A stretch of DNA of 64,000 nucleotides, taken from Elusimicrobiales bacterium. GTDB taxonomy: Bacteria > Elusimicrobiota > Elusimicrobia > Elusimicrobiales > UBA9959. Below are positions 39,432-47,157 of this stretch, in pieces. Within the stretch, counting starts at the first letter, position 1. Every line of letters starts with the position of its first letter. Location: NCBI GenBank assembly GCA_028713125.1, contig JAQTOU010000002.1, forward strand, positions 665,574 to 729,573, read 5' to 3'. The notes under the pieces were generated by a model, which was given only the letters and a program-made list of their open reading frames with translations, was not told the DNA's origin and did no database searches. Made by a program: the position numbers and the translations under genes.

Positions 39432-41489
39432 CTACCTTCCCCCTGCCCTTCCGCGCCCCCTGCCCCTTCCGCCTCCGCGGCCCTTGTTCCGCGCGACGCG
39501 GGCGAAATTCAGCGGCGGCCGCTGCCTGCCTTTGCCGCCGCTGCCGGACGTACGGGGCCTGTTCCCTCCCTGCGGCTGCTGACCCTGCGCCGCCTGGGGC
39601 GGGCGCCCGCCCTCCAGCGACAGGTCTATTTTCCCCTCCGCCGTGTCCACGGCCGCGATCATAACTTTTATCTTCGTGCCGGGCTTAAGGCCGTTCACCC
39701 GCAGCAGGCCTTCCGCCCCGGTGTCGCCGATCATCACGAAAGCGCCGCTGTCGATAATGGTGGTAACGGCCCCGTCCATTATGGAGCCTACCAATTCCTT
39801 CATCATCTCCGCGCGCATGATGTCCACCGACTTATGCTCGGCGTCGGCGGCCGCCCGCTCCCGCTCGGAGCAGTGCACGCCGGCCTTGTCGAGAGGAAGC
39901 GCCGTGTGGTTCTCCTTCGTGCCCGCGAGGAGCGCTTTGACGGCGCGGTGGGTCATCAGGTCGGGGTAGCGGCGGATGGGCGAAGTGAAGTGCGAATAAA
40001 AGCGCGTCGCTATGCCGAAATGCCCTTCCGACTCGGGCGAGTAAACCGCCTGGCGCATGCTGCGCACCATCAGGGAATTTATCAGGGTGGTCAGCGGATG
40101 TCCCTCGGCCTGGCGAAGCACGTCCTGCAGGCCCTTCGCCGCATTGGACCCTTCTATATGGCCGGCGGTAAGCCCGAGTTCGCCCAGCGCGATCGAAAGG
40201 TTCTTGAGCTTGAGCGGGTCGGGATTGTCGTGGCGGCGGTGCAGGAAAGGCCTTTTCGCGGCATAAAGCTCAGTCGCTACGGCCTCGTTCGCCAACAGCA
40301 TGAATTCCTCTATCAGGCGGTGGCTCTTGAGCCGCGGCCGGAGGCTGACGCCCAGCGGCCTGCCGTGGGGGTCGGCGTTTATTTTGTATTCAGGCAGGTT
40401 GAAATCCAGCGCGCCGCGGGCGACGCGCCGCTTGTAGAGCACGTCGGTAAGGGCGCCCATCCTTGCGACGGCTTCTCCTATGGATCTGTGCACGTCCGGA
40501 ACCTTGCCGCCTTCGAGCATGGTCTGGATCTCGTCGTAGGTGAAGCGACGCCACGAGCGGATGACGGTTTGCGCGAGGCGCCTCTTGACCACTTTGCCGG
40601 CGGAGTTTATGTCCATGAAAGCGGACATGGTAAGCCGCTCCTGGCGCGGCACCAGGCTGCAGAGATTATCCGAAAGCGCCGGCGGCAGCATGGGCACCAC
40701 GCGGTCGGGCAGGTAAACGCTGGTGGCGCGCGCGTAAGCCTCCGCGTCGAGCGCGGTTCCGGGCTTCACGTAATGGGCCACGTCGGCGATGTGCACGCCC
40801 AGGCGCAGCATTCCTCCGCCCAGGTCCTCCAGGGAGACGGCGTCGTCGAAATCCTTGGCGTCCGCGCCGTCTATGGTGCAGATGGGCAGGTCTATCAGGT
40901 TCTCCCTGTCCTGCCACTGCGCCGGCTCCAGCCGCGCGCCGAAGCTTTCGGCCTGTGCGAGCACTTCCGGAGGAAAAGTCTCGTTAATACCGCGGGTACG
41001 GAGTATGGCGTCTATGCGGGCGCGCATATCTCCGGGATCTCCCAGTATTTCGTTCACCATTCCGGCGGCGCCGGAGTCCGGAGACGGCCAGCGGGTGACC
41101 TGCAGCACCGCGAAAGCGCCTTCTATCGGGACTATTTTGGGGGCGAAGCCGATCACGAGGGCCGGGGGAGCGTTCCCCTTCTCGGGGAACAGGACCCAAT
41201 CGTTCTTTACGCGCTTGAGGATGCCCACCATGGAGGTGCGGGCGCGCTTTATCACGGCTATTATCTCGCCGGCAAGGCGGCCGGTCTTCTCGGGCCGCAC
41301 GCGCGCCTGCACGCGGTCCCCGTCCATGGCCAGGTCCAGGCCCCGGCCGCGGATGAAGACGTCTTCGACGCCCGGCTTCTCCGAGAGCAGGAAGGCGAAA
41401 GTGCCTTTGTGCTGTATTACGCCCTCGACTATAGCCTCATGTCCGCCTGAAGCGCCGCGTGTTTCTTTTTTCTTCCAATGTGGTCTCAT
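39432..41489 (-). CDS. rnr: ribonuclease R
   Basis: 685 residues. A cold-shock-like OB domain (residues ~20-75, GTFAFLLSEKPGVEDVFIRG) and a second OB are followed by the RNB catalytic domain with the acidic metal cluster (DGADAKDFDDAVSLE). The S1 domain lies near 570-640 (SGAFVMIGDTGAEGLLRV). The protein ends in a strongly basic RG-rich tail (RNKGRGGGRGRGRGRAGGR). RNase R is a 3'-5' exoribonuclease that degrades structured RNA and helps in ribosome quality control. AAGGAAAAA precedes the ATG, and a TATAAT box lies ~27 bases upstream. The basic RG tail is a likely RNA-binding extension. Confidence 0.95.
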   Translation of the reverse strand: MRPHWKKKETRGASGGHEAIVEGVIQHKGTFAFLLSEKPGVEDVFIRGRGLDLAMDGDRVQARVRPEKTGRLAGEIIAVIKRARTSMVGILKRVKNDWVLFPEKGNAPPALVIGFAPKIVPIEGAFAVLQVTRWPSPDSGAAGMVNEILGDPGDMRARIDAILRTRGINETFPPEVLAQAESFGARLEPAQWQDRENLIDLPICTIDGADAKDFDDAVSLEDLGGGMLRLGVHIADVAHYVKPGTALDAEAYARATSVYLPDRVVPMLPPALSDNLCSLVPRQERLTMSAFMDINSAGKVVKRRLAQTVIRSWRRFTYDEIQTMLEGGKVPDVHRSIGEAVARMGALTDVLYKRRVARGALDFNLPEYKINADPHGRPLGVSLRPRLKSHRLIEEFMLLANEAVATELYAAKRPFLHRRHDNPDPLKLKNLSIALGELGLTAGHIEGSNAAKGLQDVLRQAEGHPLTTLINSLMVRSMRQAVYSPESEGHFGIATRFYSHFTSPIRRYPDLMTHRAVKALLAGTKENHTALPLDKAGVHCSERERAAADAEHKSVDIMRAEMMKELVGSIMDGAVTTIIDSGAFVMIGDTGAEGLLRVNGLKPGTKIKVMIAAVDTAEGKIDLSLEGGRPPQAAQGQQPQGGNRPRTSGSGGKGRQRPPLNFARVARNKGRGGGRGRGRGRAGGR

Positions 41490-41521
41490 TTTTTCCTTAG
41501 ATCTTTAGTTTCAATATTATA

Positions 41522-42490
41522 TCAGTTGGCCCTGTCATCCACGCGGGCGCAGCGCACGAAGTGGCCTGGAGAGGTCTCTTCATAGTCCGGCCGCTTTTTA
41601 AGGCAGACTTCGGACGCGCGCGGGCAGCGGTCCGAGAATACGCAGGCCTGCGGCTCCGGTCCGGCGCTCCCGTCCCTCCTCTCCTCCAGGACCGTTTTCC
41701 TGGAGGGGTCGGGGTCCGGCACCGCCGAGAGGAGAAGCCTGGTGTAGGGATGCCGGGTATCGCGGAAAAGTTCGGCCGCGGGCGCGTATTCGACCACGCA
41801 GCCCCTGTACATCACGGCGACGAAATCGCAGAGGTAGCGGACGGCGGCCAGGTCGTGGGAAATGAAAATATAGGAGATGCCCAGCTCTTTCTTGAGCTGG
41901 TTTAGCAGGTTCATTATCTGGGCCTGGATGGAGATGTCCAGGCTGGAGATGGGCTCGTCGGCCAGGATCATGCCGGGGCCGGTGGCGAGGGCGCGGGCTA
42001 TGGCGACCCGCTGTCTCTGCCCGCCCGAGAACTCGTGCGGGTATCGCAGCAGCGCGTCCGGCTTGAGCCCCACTCTTTCAAGGAGGGCCGCCGCGGTCTT
42101 TTCTCCGTCCGCGACCTTTTCCCCCGCCGCCCTCAGCGGCTCGAGGACGATATCTATAACCTTCATGCGCGGGTTCAGGCTGGAATACGGGTCCTGGAAG
42201 ACCATCTGCGCGCCGCGCCGCGCCCGGCGCAGCGCCCCGCCGGAAAGAGAGGAGAGCTCTTTGCCGTCCAGGGTGACCCGCCCGGAATCCGGCTTCTCGA
42301 TGCCGAGGATGAGCTTCGCCAGGGTGGTCTTGCCGGAGCCGGATTCCCCGACTATGCCCAGCGTCGTGTTCTTTTCGAGCGCCAGGGAAACGCCGTCCAC
42401 CGCGGTGAAGAGCCGCCCCCCGGAGCTGAAGAGGCCGCCCTCTTTGCGGTAACGCTTGGTTACATTGTCGATATTAAGTATGACGGACAT
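41522..42490 (-). CDS. oppF: oligopeptide ABC transporter ATP-binding protein, OppF type
   Basis: 322 residues. Walker A ([15 protein letters not shown]), Q loop (MVFQDPYSSLNPRM), signature (FSGGQRQRVAIARAL), Walker B (MILADEPISSLD) and the switch His (ISHDLAAV) are all intact. The C-terminal oligo_HPY extension has the four-cysteine cluster region (CVFSDRCPRASEVCLKKRP ... CARV), which in this family can hold an Fe-S cluster. It is one base downstream of the OppD-type gene. Together they should power the permeases encoded at 32.1-34.1 kb. Confidence 0.93.
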   Translation of the reverse strand: MSVILNIDNVTKRYRKEGGLFSSGGRLFTAVDGVSLALEKNTTLGIVGESGSGKTTLAKLILGIEKPDSGRVTLDGKELSSLSGGALRRARRGAQMVFQDPYSSLNPRMKVIDIVLEPLRAAGEKVADGEKTAAALLERVGLKPDALLRYPHEFSGGQRQRVAIARALATGPGMILADEPISSLDISIQAQIMNLLNQLKKELGISYIFISHDLAAVRYLCDFVAVMYRGCVVEYAPAAELFRDTRHPYTRLLLSAVPDPDPSRKTVLEERRDGSAGPEPQACVFSDRCPRASEVCLKKRPDYEETSPGHFVRCARVDDRAN

Positions 42491-42491
42491 A

Positions 42492-43484
42492 TTATGGTTT
42501 AAAGCCTGGCTCGCTGCGCCAGCATTTAGAGCCGCGCCTTTCCCCGGCTTTGAATTCCGGCGGCTCCGCCGAAAGGCACTTGTCGAAGGCTTCCGGGCAT
42601 CTCGGAGCGAAAGGGCAGCCGGGGAGGTCCTCGTCGAAACTCGGGGGCAGGCCCTCTATCGTCTTGAGTGGTTCGCCCGGCATGTCGCTCATTTTAGGCA
42701 GCGAATTCAGAAGGGCGCGGCTGTAGGGATGGGAGGGGCTTTTGAAGAAATGTTCCGCCGGTCCGCGCTCCACTACGCGCCCGGCGTAAAAGACCAGGAC
42801 ATAGTCGGCTCGCTGGGCCACGATGCCGAGGTTATGGGTGATGAGGGCCAGCGCCAGGCCGCTCTCTTCTTTCAGCGCGTCCACCAGGTCGAGTATCTGG
42901 GCCTGCACAGTGACGTCGAGGGCAGTAGTGGGCTCGTCGGCGATCACCAGGTCCGGGCCGCAGGCCAGGGCCATGGCGATCATGACACGCTGGCGCATGC
43001 CGCCGGAAAAATTATGAGGGTACTGGGCGAGCCGGCTCCTCGCGTCGGTGATCCCCACTTTTTCGAGCAGCTTCTCGCAAGCCGGCAGGGCCTCGGCGTA
43101 AGAAAGTCCTTTATGCTCCATAAGCGGCTCCGCCAGCTGAAGGCCGATGGTGAGCACGGGATTGAGCGAGGTCATCGGCTCCTGGAAAACCATAGAGATC
43201 CCCGCGCCGCGCACTCCGCGCAGCTCTTCTTCCGGGATCGCGGCCAGGTCCTTTCCCTTATACAGTACGCTGCCGGAGTCGATCTTCGCGCCGGGCGGCA
43301 GCAGGCGCACCACGGAAAGCGCGCCTATGGTCTTGCCGGAGCCGGATTCCCCGACTATAGCCAGCGTTTCCCCGGGGTAGATCCGGTAGCTTACGCCGCG
43401 CAGGATCCTGGTGGGCGCGCCGTCGCGGGAGACGGAGACGGAAAGGTCCCGGACCTCGAGCAGGGGCGCGGTTATATCTGTCAT
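42492..43484 (-). CDS. oppD: oligopeptide ABC transporter ATP-binding protein, OppD type
   Basis: 330 residues. Walker A ([19 protein letters not shown]), Q loop ([14 protein letters not shown]), signature ([15 protein letters not shown]), Walker B ([13 protein letters not shown]), switch His (ITHNLGIV) and the oligo_HPY extension with cysteines ([21 protein letters not shown]) are all present. Its ATG overlaps the stop of the lipoprotein gene by four bases (ATGA), so the two are translationally coupled. It should form the ATPase heterodimer with the OppF-type protein. Confidence 0.93.
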   Translation of the reverse strand: MTDITAPLLEVRDLSVSVSRDGAPTRILRGVSYRIYPGETLAIVGESGSGKTIGALSVVRLLPPGAKIDSGSVLYKGKDLAAIPEEELRGVRGAGISMVFQEPMTSLNPVLTIGLQLAEPLMEHKGLSYAEALPACEKLLEKVGITDARSRLAQYPHNFSGGMRQRVMIAMALACGPDLVIADEPTTALDVTVQAQILDLVDALKEESGLALALITHNLGIVAQRADYVLVFYAGRVVERGPAEHFFKSPSHPYSRALLNSLPKMSDMPGEPLKTIEGLPPSFDEDLPGCPFAPRCPEAFDKCLSAEPPEFKAGERRGSKCWRSEPGFKP

Positions 43485-44188
43485 CTTAAGGTTTCCTCGC
43501 CGTTAATTTTGAGGCTTTTAAACCGTGCGTAGGCGCCCTGCGGGTCGCCGCCGGCGAAGCCGCCCAGGAAGAATTTCTGGGACGGCGCGTCCATGGCCGA
43601 AGACGCGTCCAGGCGGAGGACGGGGATGAACGTCTTCCTGTTCATGGCGTAGGAAACCGTGAAATAGTTCCCGTCCCGTTCGAAGCGGAGCACTTTGAGC
43701 TTCTTCGGGAGCGGGAAGGGCTTTCCGCCGGGCAGGCAGAAGAGCGTGAGGCTGTCGTCCGCGGGCCGGGGGCCGTTCTGGCGCTGCACCAGGACCTTCA
43801 GCGCCGCGGAGGCGTTCCCGATGGACGGCCGCGCCGCGTCCCCGCCCACCCAGATGCCGTACGAGAAGCGCTTCATCTGGCCGGGCGGAATTTTAAAATC
43901 GGCTTCCAGGTCCGCCTGCCATTTCGTTCCGGAAAGTTCGCGCGAAAGTATGAGGCCCGGCGCGTAGCCGTCCGACGGATCGTCGCGGCTGTCGTCCTGC
44001 CGGGCGGTAAGATGGTAGTAAAGGCCGTCGCCTTTAACCTCATGGGAGCCGTATTCGTCGTTCCAGCCCGTCCAGGTTTCCCAGTCGTCGGCGGCAAAAG
44101 CCCCTTTCTTGAATATCGCGGGGCTGCAGCCCGCGGTAAATATCGCGGCGGCCGCGATCGCCGCCCCTAATAAAATATATTTTTTCAT
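43481..44188 (-). CDS. lipoprotein with lectin-like beta fold, unknown function
   Basis: 235 residues. The N-terminus has a lipobox (IFTAGC, Cys at residue 21) and so is probably lipid-anchored. The body is rich in beta strands and aromatic residues (DDWETWTGWNDEYGSHEV, LYYHLTARQ, FSYGIWVGGD, YFTVSYAMNRKTFIPV, FLGGFAGGD), which resembles DUF1349/concanavalin-like domains; I do not recognise a family firmly. It is too short and of the wrong fold to be the substrate-binding protein of an Opp transporter. It nevertheless overlaps the OppD-type gene by 4 bases, so a link to import is possible. It starts one base after the dtd stop. Confidence 0.75.
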   Translation of the reverse strand: MKKYILLGAAIAAAAIFTAGCSPAIFKKGAFAADDWETWTGWNDEYGSHEVKGDGLYYHLTARQDDSRDDPSDGYAPGLILSRELSGTKWQADLEADFKIPPGQMKRFSYGIWVGGDAARPSIGNASAALKVLVQRQNGPRPADDSLTLFCLPGGKPFPLPKKLKVLRFERDGNYFTVSYAMNRKTFIPVLRLDASSAMDAPSQKFFLGGFAGGDPQGAYARFKSLKINGEETLR

Positions 44189-44189
44189 C

Positions 44190-44681
44190 CTAGCTGTTTT
44201 CCCCGGTCCCCGATTTCCTATTCTCGACTCCCGGTTCCCGATTTGCTTTGCTGTCCAGCCACAGGGTCACCGGCCCGTCGTTGATTATTTCCACTTCCAT
44301 GTCCGCGGCGAAGACGCCGGTCTTGACCGCCACGCCCTTCCCCCGCAGCGTTTTTATAAAATATTCGTACAGCCTGCGGGCTTCCGGTGGCCTCGCGGCC
44401 GCGGTGAAATCCGGGCGTCGGCCTTTCGAGGCGTCGCCGTAAAGAGTGAACTGCGAGACCACCAGGGCTTCGCCTCCGACGTCCAGCAGCGAGTGGTCGA
44501 ATTTGCCGGAGGAGTTGGAGAAGACCCTCAGGTTGGCCGTCTTTTCGGCCAGAAGCTCCGCGTCCGCCTCCGCGTCCCCCTCCCCCACCGCAAGCAGCAC
44601 CACGAGGCCACGGCCTATAGTTTCATGCGCGCCGGCGGTTTTTACCCCGCCGCGTTTTACCCGCTGTATAAGCGCCCTCAT
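44190..44681 (-). CDS. dtd: D-aminoacyl-tRNA deacylase with repeat-derived C-terminal tail
   Basis: 163 residues. Family motifs are intact: MRALIQRVKRGGV at the start, ALVVSQFTLYGDASKGRRPD with the SQxTL catalytic element, and the Gly-cis-Pro motif INDGPVTLWL. The enzyme removes D-amino acids (and glycine from tRNA-Ala) wrongly attached to tRNA. Dtd normally ends just after LWLDS; here about 15 more residues (NREPGVENRKSGTGENS) are encoded by an array of 7-bp repeats at 44,204-44,245. The array appears to have been inserted at, or to have extended, the natural end of the gene. Confidence 0.93.
   Translation of the reverse strand: MRALIQRVKRGGVKTAGAHETIGRGLVVLLAVGEGDAEADAELLAEKTANLRVFSNSSGKFDHSLLDVGGEALVVSQFTLYGDASKGRRPDFTAAARPPEARRLYEYFIKTLRGKGVAVKTGVFAADMEVEIINDGPVTLWLDSKANREPGVENRKSGTGENS
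44204..44245. repeat. heptanucleotide array, 6 units
   Basis: CGGTCCC, CGATTTC, CTATTCT, CGACTCC, CGGTTCC and CGATTTG in uninterrupted 7-bp phase, inside the 3' end of dtd. It is the same unit family as the arrays at 2,663 and 63.2-63.3 kb. Confidence 0.75.
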
Positions 44682-44786
44682 AGAATCATTATAAATAATT
44701 TATCCTCACTCCCGCACTAGCGCCCGCCCGGGCCGCCGTTGGACCGGCACTCCGGCGCTAAGCGGGCGGGCGGATCCCGGACAGGC

Positions 44787-44815
44787 TTGAATATGTCGGT
44801 GCCCGGTTGTATAAT
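44787..44815 (+). promoter_or_regulatory. sigma-70 promoter of the Lrp-like gene
   Basis: TTGAAT (44,787-44,792), a 17-base spacer and a perfect TATAAT (44,810-44,815). RNA would start near 44,822, about 40 bases before the ATG. Upstream (44,716-44,775) are GC-rich inverted elements (TAGCGCC/GGCGCTA and GCCCGCCCG/CGGGCGGGC) in the divergent spacer with dtd. Confidence 0.75.
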
Positions 44816-44861
44816 TAACTGTAGCCGCGCGGAACAGCTAAATCCCGCGCAAAGGAAAAAT

Positions 44862-45095
44862 ATGGTAACCGGACTTGTACTTGTGAAATTATTGCCTGGC
44901 AAAGAAAAGCAGACCCTCGGCAAGCTGAAGGCCCTCAAGAGCGTCGTTCATATGTCGGCCGTCTTCGGGCGCTGGGACCTGGTGCTCGATATGGAGACTG
45001 ACGACCTGCCGGCGCTTTCCAATATAGTAGTGCAGGAAATACGTTCGATCCCGGGCGTGCTCTCCACTGAGACGCTGGTCACCACTTCGCTTTAG
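44862..45095 (+). CDS. single-domain Lrp/AsnC ligand-binding (RAM) protein
   Basis: 77 residues from the ATG at 44,862, chosen for AAAGGA eight bases upstream and a sound promoter further up. The sequence matches the Lrp/AsnC C-terminal (RAM) domain: VTGLVLVKLLPGKEKQTL, VHMSAVFGRWDLVLDME, then IRSIPGVLSTETLV. The helix-turn-helix half is absent, so it cannot bind DNA like Lrp. Stand-alone RAM proteins form rings and bind amino acids or nucleotides; some act as sensors. No operon partner is obvious. Confidence 0.85.
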   Translation: MVTGLVLVKLLPGKEKQTLGKLKALKSVVHMSAVFGRWDLVLDMETDDLPALSNIVVQEIRSIPGVLSTETLVTTSL

Positions 45096-45109
45096 GAGGG
45101 CCGTCCGGA

Positions 45110-45130
45110 GGCGGGCGGGCAAAGCCCGCC
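45110..45130 (+). terminator. possible weak terminator
   Basis: GGCGGGC and GCCCGCC can pair around GGGCAAA just after the Lrp-like stop, followed by TTAACCTTT. The T-run is poor. Confidence 0.35.
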
Positions 45131-45184
45131 TTAACCTTTATCCGCTGAATTTTCCGCCACCGGGCGCCGTTTCACTTTCCGCTT

Positions 45185-45694
45185 ATGCGTTCACTGATCG
45201 CCTGTCTATTGCTGGCTTTTGCCGCCGGCCACGCCCGGGCCCAGTTATTCCTGGGCGCGGAAGTGGGGCCCGACGCGTTCATGAAGGCGGACTCAGGGAA
45301 GATAGATACCGACGGCGAGGACGCTTTCGCCTGGGCGCTCAGCTCCGAGGTCAGCACCTCCACGCTGTATTCCGTTTTCGAGTCCACGGACCCGGAGAAG
45401 GAGATCTTCGGCTACCTGCGCGCCGGTATTTACAGGCAGGAACTTGCGGCCGTCCTCCTGCTTTCCGAAAAGACTTCGGTCCCCTTTAAAAAACTCGCCG
45501 CGGAACTCCCAAAAGCCGGCGGCTTCACGGGGCTGGCCAAAAAACACGAAGCCGACGCCATGGTTATTTTTGAAGCGGCCGGCCGCCTTAAGGCCGCGGC
45601 CGACCTCAGGATGCCGCTTTTCCTGTCGTCCCCGGCGGAAGCCGGCGTCCGGCCCTCGACCGCCCCCGCGCTCTCCAAAGATGAAAAAAATTAG
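45185..45694 (+). CDS. secreted protein of unknown function
   Basis: 169 residues with a signal peptide (SLIACLLLAFAAGHARA, cleavage before QLFLG). No family recognised. The mature part is helical and Ala/Leu/Lys-rich (FGYLRAGIYRQELAAVLLLS, KTSVPFKKLAAELPKAGG, HEADAMVIFEAAGRLKAAAD) and ends in a Pro/Ser-rich tail. The repeated acidic stretch IDTDGEDAF is of unknown meaning. No Shine-Dalgarno precedes the ATG. Its 3' end overlaps the DUF192 gene by 14 bases, so the two are co-expressed. Confidence 0.65.
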   Translation: MRSLIACLLLAFAAGHARAQLFLGAEVGPDAFMKADSGKIDTDGEDAFAWALSSEVSTSTLYSVFESTDPEKEIFGYLRAGIYRQELAAVLLLSEKTSVPFKKLAAELPKAGGFTGLAKKHEADAMVIFEAAGRLKAAADLRMPLFLSSPAEAGVRPSTAPALSKDEKN

Positions 45695-46154
45695 TCTTTT
45701 GCTGATAGTTTTCATGCTGCTCTGCGGCCGCGCCCCTGCGCTTTCTGTTCCGCGCGGGGCTTCCTCCGCCGAGCTCGTCCTGCCTGACGGCTTCAGCGTG
45801 AAGGTCGAGCTTGCTCTAACCCCGGAAACGCAGGCGAAGGGGCTGATGTTCCGCGAGGAGCTGCGGCGGGACCGGGGGATGCTTTTTGTGTTCGCCGGGC
45901 TGGAGCTCAGGTCTTTCTGGATGAAGAACACTTTTATAGACCTGGATATGGTTTTCCTGGACGCCGGCCTTAAGGTGGTAAAAGTCTTCCACCGGGTGCC
46001 GCGCTCGACCGCGGGCCAGTCGGAAGACGAGGTAGCGCGGGTCTCGGCGCCCGCGGTCTGCGTCCTGGAGCTCCCCGCCGGTACCGCCCGCGCGCACCGG
46101 GTAAAGCCCGGCTCCAAAATAAAGATTTCCTTCCCCCCGCCGCCCGCCAAATAA
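45681..46154 (+). CDS. DUF192 family secreted protein
   Basis: 157 residues. The ATG at 45,681 starts a signal peptide (ISLLLIVFMLLCGRAPA). The DUF192 hallmarks are ALTPETQAKGLMFREEL, GMLFVFAGLELRSFWMKNT, the ID.VFLD segment and VCVLELPAGTARAHRVKPG. Proteins of this family are periplasmic or secreted; their biochemical role is not established. It overlaps the upstream gene by 14 bases and is followed by a terminator. Confidence 0.88.
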   Translation: MKKISLLLIVFMLLCGRAPALSVPRGASSAELVLPDGFSVKVELALTPETQAKGLMFREELRRDRGMLFVFAGLELRSFWMKNTFIDLDMVFLDAGLKVVKVFHRVPRSTAGQSEDEVARVSAPAVCVLELPAGTARAHRVKPGSKIKISFPPPPAK

Positions 46155-46180
46155 AAAAGGCGGGCCTGCGCCCGCCTTTT
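46155..46180. terminator. bidirectional rho-independent terminator
   Basis: GGCGGGC, loop CTGC, GCCCGCC, then TTTT, with AAAAA on the other flank. It lies between the convergent DUF192 gene and the 46,194-46,721 gene. Confidence 0.85.
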
Positions 46181-46193
46181 GCTTCCTCCATCG

Positions 46194-46721
46194 CTAGTTG
46201 CCGGTTTCCCGCTTTTGCCCGGCCTGCTTCAGAATTTCAGACATGTCGGCGCCATTCGGCAGCCCCTGCTTCTCCTGGCCCCCCGAGCCGAAGGACTTGC
46301 CTCCCTGCAGGCGGGGTATTACCGTGCCCTGCCGGAGTTTTTTTGAAGCGGCGGCGGCTTTCTTTTTCACCGGGGCCGGAGCCGGAGGAGTTCTTCCTGT
46401 TTGCGGCGCCTGGCGCGCCGCGGCCGTGGAGGCGGCGCCGTCGCTGGAATAGCCTTCGTTCGCCTTTTCGAAGATCGCCAGGGAATCCCCGCTGGTCGCT
46501 TCGGACCTCGCGGCGGGAATGCTGCCGGGGAGGACGCTGCCGGACCTTTCATCCTTGAAAATGGAGTCCTGCGCGGAAGATCGAGGCAGGGAGTCGCCGG
46601 CGTCCTCTACGACCAGGAGCTTTATTCCGAATATTATCGCGATGGTAAGTATGAGTCCGAGGATCAGGAGGACCTTCGGGCTGAAATTATTCGCGGATCT
46701 GTTCTGGCTGTTGTAGTTCAT
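46194..46721 (-). CDS. single-pass membrane protein with low-complexity tail, unknown
   Basis: 175 residues. A short polar N-terminus (NYNSQNRSANNFSPK) precedes one membrane helix (VLLILGLILTIAIIFGIKLLV, ~17-37). The rest is a long disordered region rich in Ala, Pro, Ser and Lys (TGRTPPAPAPVKKKAAAASK), ending in ADMSEILKQAGQKRE. The layout suggests an inner-membrane protein with a flexible periplasmic arm, but no domain is recognised. Two convergent terminators isolate it, and a palindrome sits just before its start. Confidence 0.65.
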   Translation of the reverse strand: MNYNSQNRSANNFSPKVLLILGLILTIAIIFGIKLLVVEDAGDSLPRSSAQDSIFKDERSGSVLPGSIPAARSEATSGDSLAIFEKANEGYSSDGAASTAAARQAPQTGRTPPAPAPVKKKAAAASKKLRQGTVIPRLQGGKSFGSGGQEKQGLPNGADMSEILKQAGQKRETGN

Positions 46722-46733
46722 AGGATGGATACC

Positions 46734-46748
46734 CTCATAATATATGAG
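46734..46748. promoter_or_regulatory. palindrome, possible operator
   Basis: CTCATA-ATA-TATGAG, perfect 6-bp arms, located 13 bases upstream of the ATG at 46,721. It includes AT-rich bases that could serve as a -10 box, so a bound regulator would block transcription. Confidence 0.35.
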
Positions 46749-46805
46749 TTTACAACATAATGGGCCCGCTGTTTTAGAGGTACAAAGGTTATAAACATAT
46801 ATTTT

Positions 46806-46816
46806 TATAGTAAAAT
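46806..46816 (+). promoter_or_regulatory. possible -10 boxes before the MutL-partner gene
   Basis: TATAGT (46,806-46,811) and TAAAAT (46,811-46,816) lie 8-13 bases before the ATG at 46,825 in an AT-rich stretch. The spacing suggests a very short or absent leader. No -35 box is convincing. Confidence 0.35.
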
Positions 46817-46824
46817 AATCTTAC

Positions 46825-47157
46825 ATGGGAATCTGGAAAAACGCTTTTAAAATACCGGAGCCCCCGGAGCCTACTCCTGAAGAAAAGAAGCTGCTTGACG
46901 TCCTCGTCGAAAAGGTCTCGCGGCGCGGGCTGGGAGAAATAGCCGCCTTCACGGTTGAAAGCACCGCCCCCCTGCACAACCTGGGCGCGCAGGGCATGAC
47001 CTTTATCGAGCCCGCGCTTACGATGCTGTTTAAAAAAGAAGACGTGGAGAAGTACAGGGCCCTGCTGGAGAACGGCAAGGCCATGAAATATTTAGCGAGC
47101 CGGCTTAACGCCGAGACGGAAGAAAAGGAAGCCCCCAATGTCAAAAAAAGACCTTGA
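46825..47157 (+). CDS. small conserved-looking protein upstream of MutL-like ATPase
   Basis: 110 residues, cytoplasmic, no signal peptide. An acidic/Pro-rich start (EPPEPTPEEKK) is followed by helices (LLDVLVEKVSRRGLGEIAAF), a hydrophobic middle (APLHNLGAQGMTFIEPALTM) and a charged helical end (KEDVEKYRALLENGKAMKYL). I do not recognise a named family. Its 3' end overlaps the MutL-like gene by 20 bases, so the two are translationally coupled and likely work together. Confidence 0.7.
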   Translation: MGIWKNAFKIPEPPEPTPEEKKLLDVLVEKVSRRGLGEIAAFTVESTAPLHNLGAQGMTFIEPALTMLFKKEDVEKYRALLENGKAMKYLASRLNAETEEKEAPNVKKRP

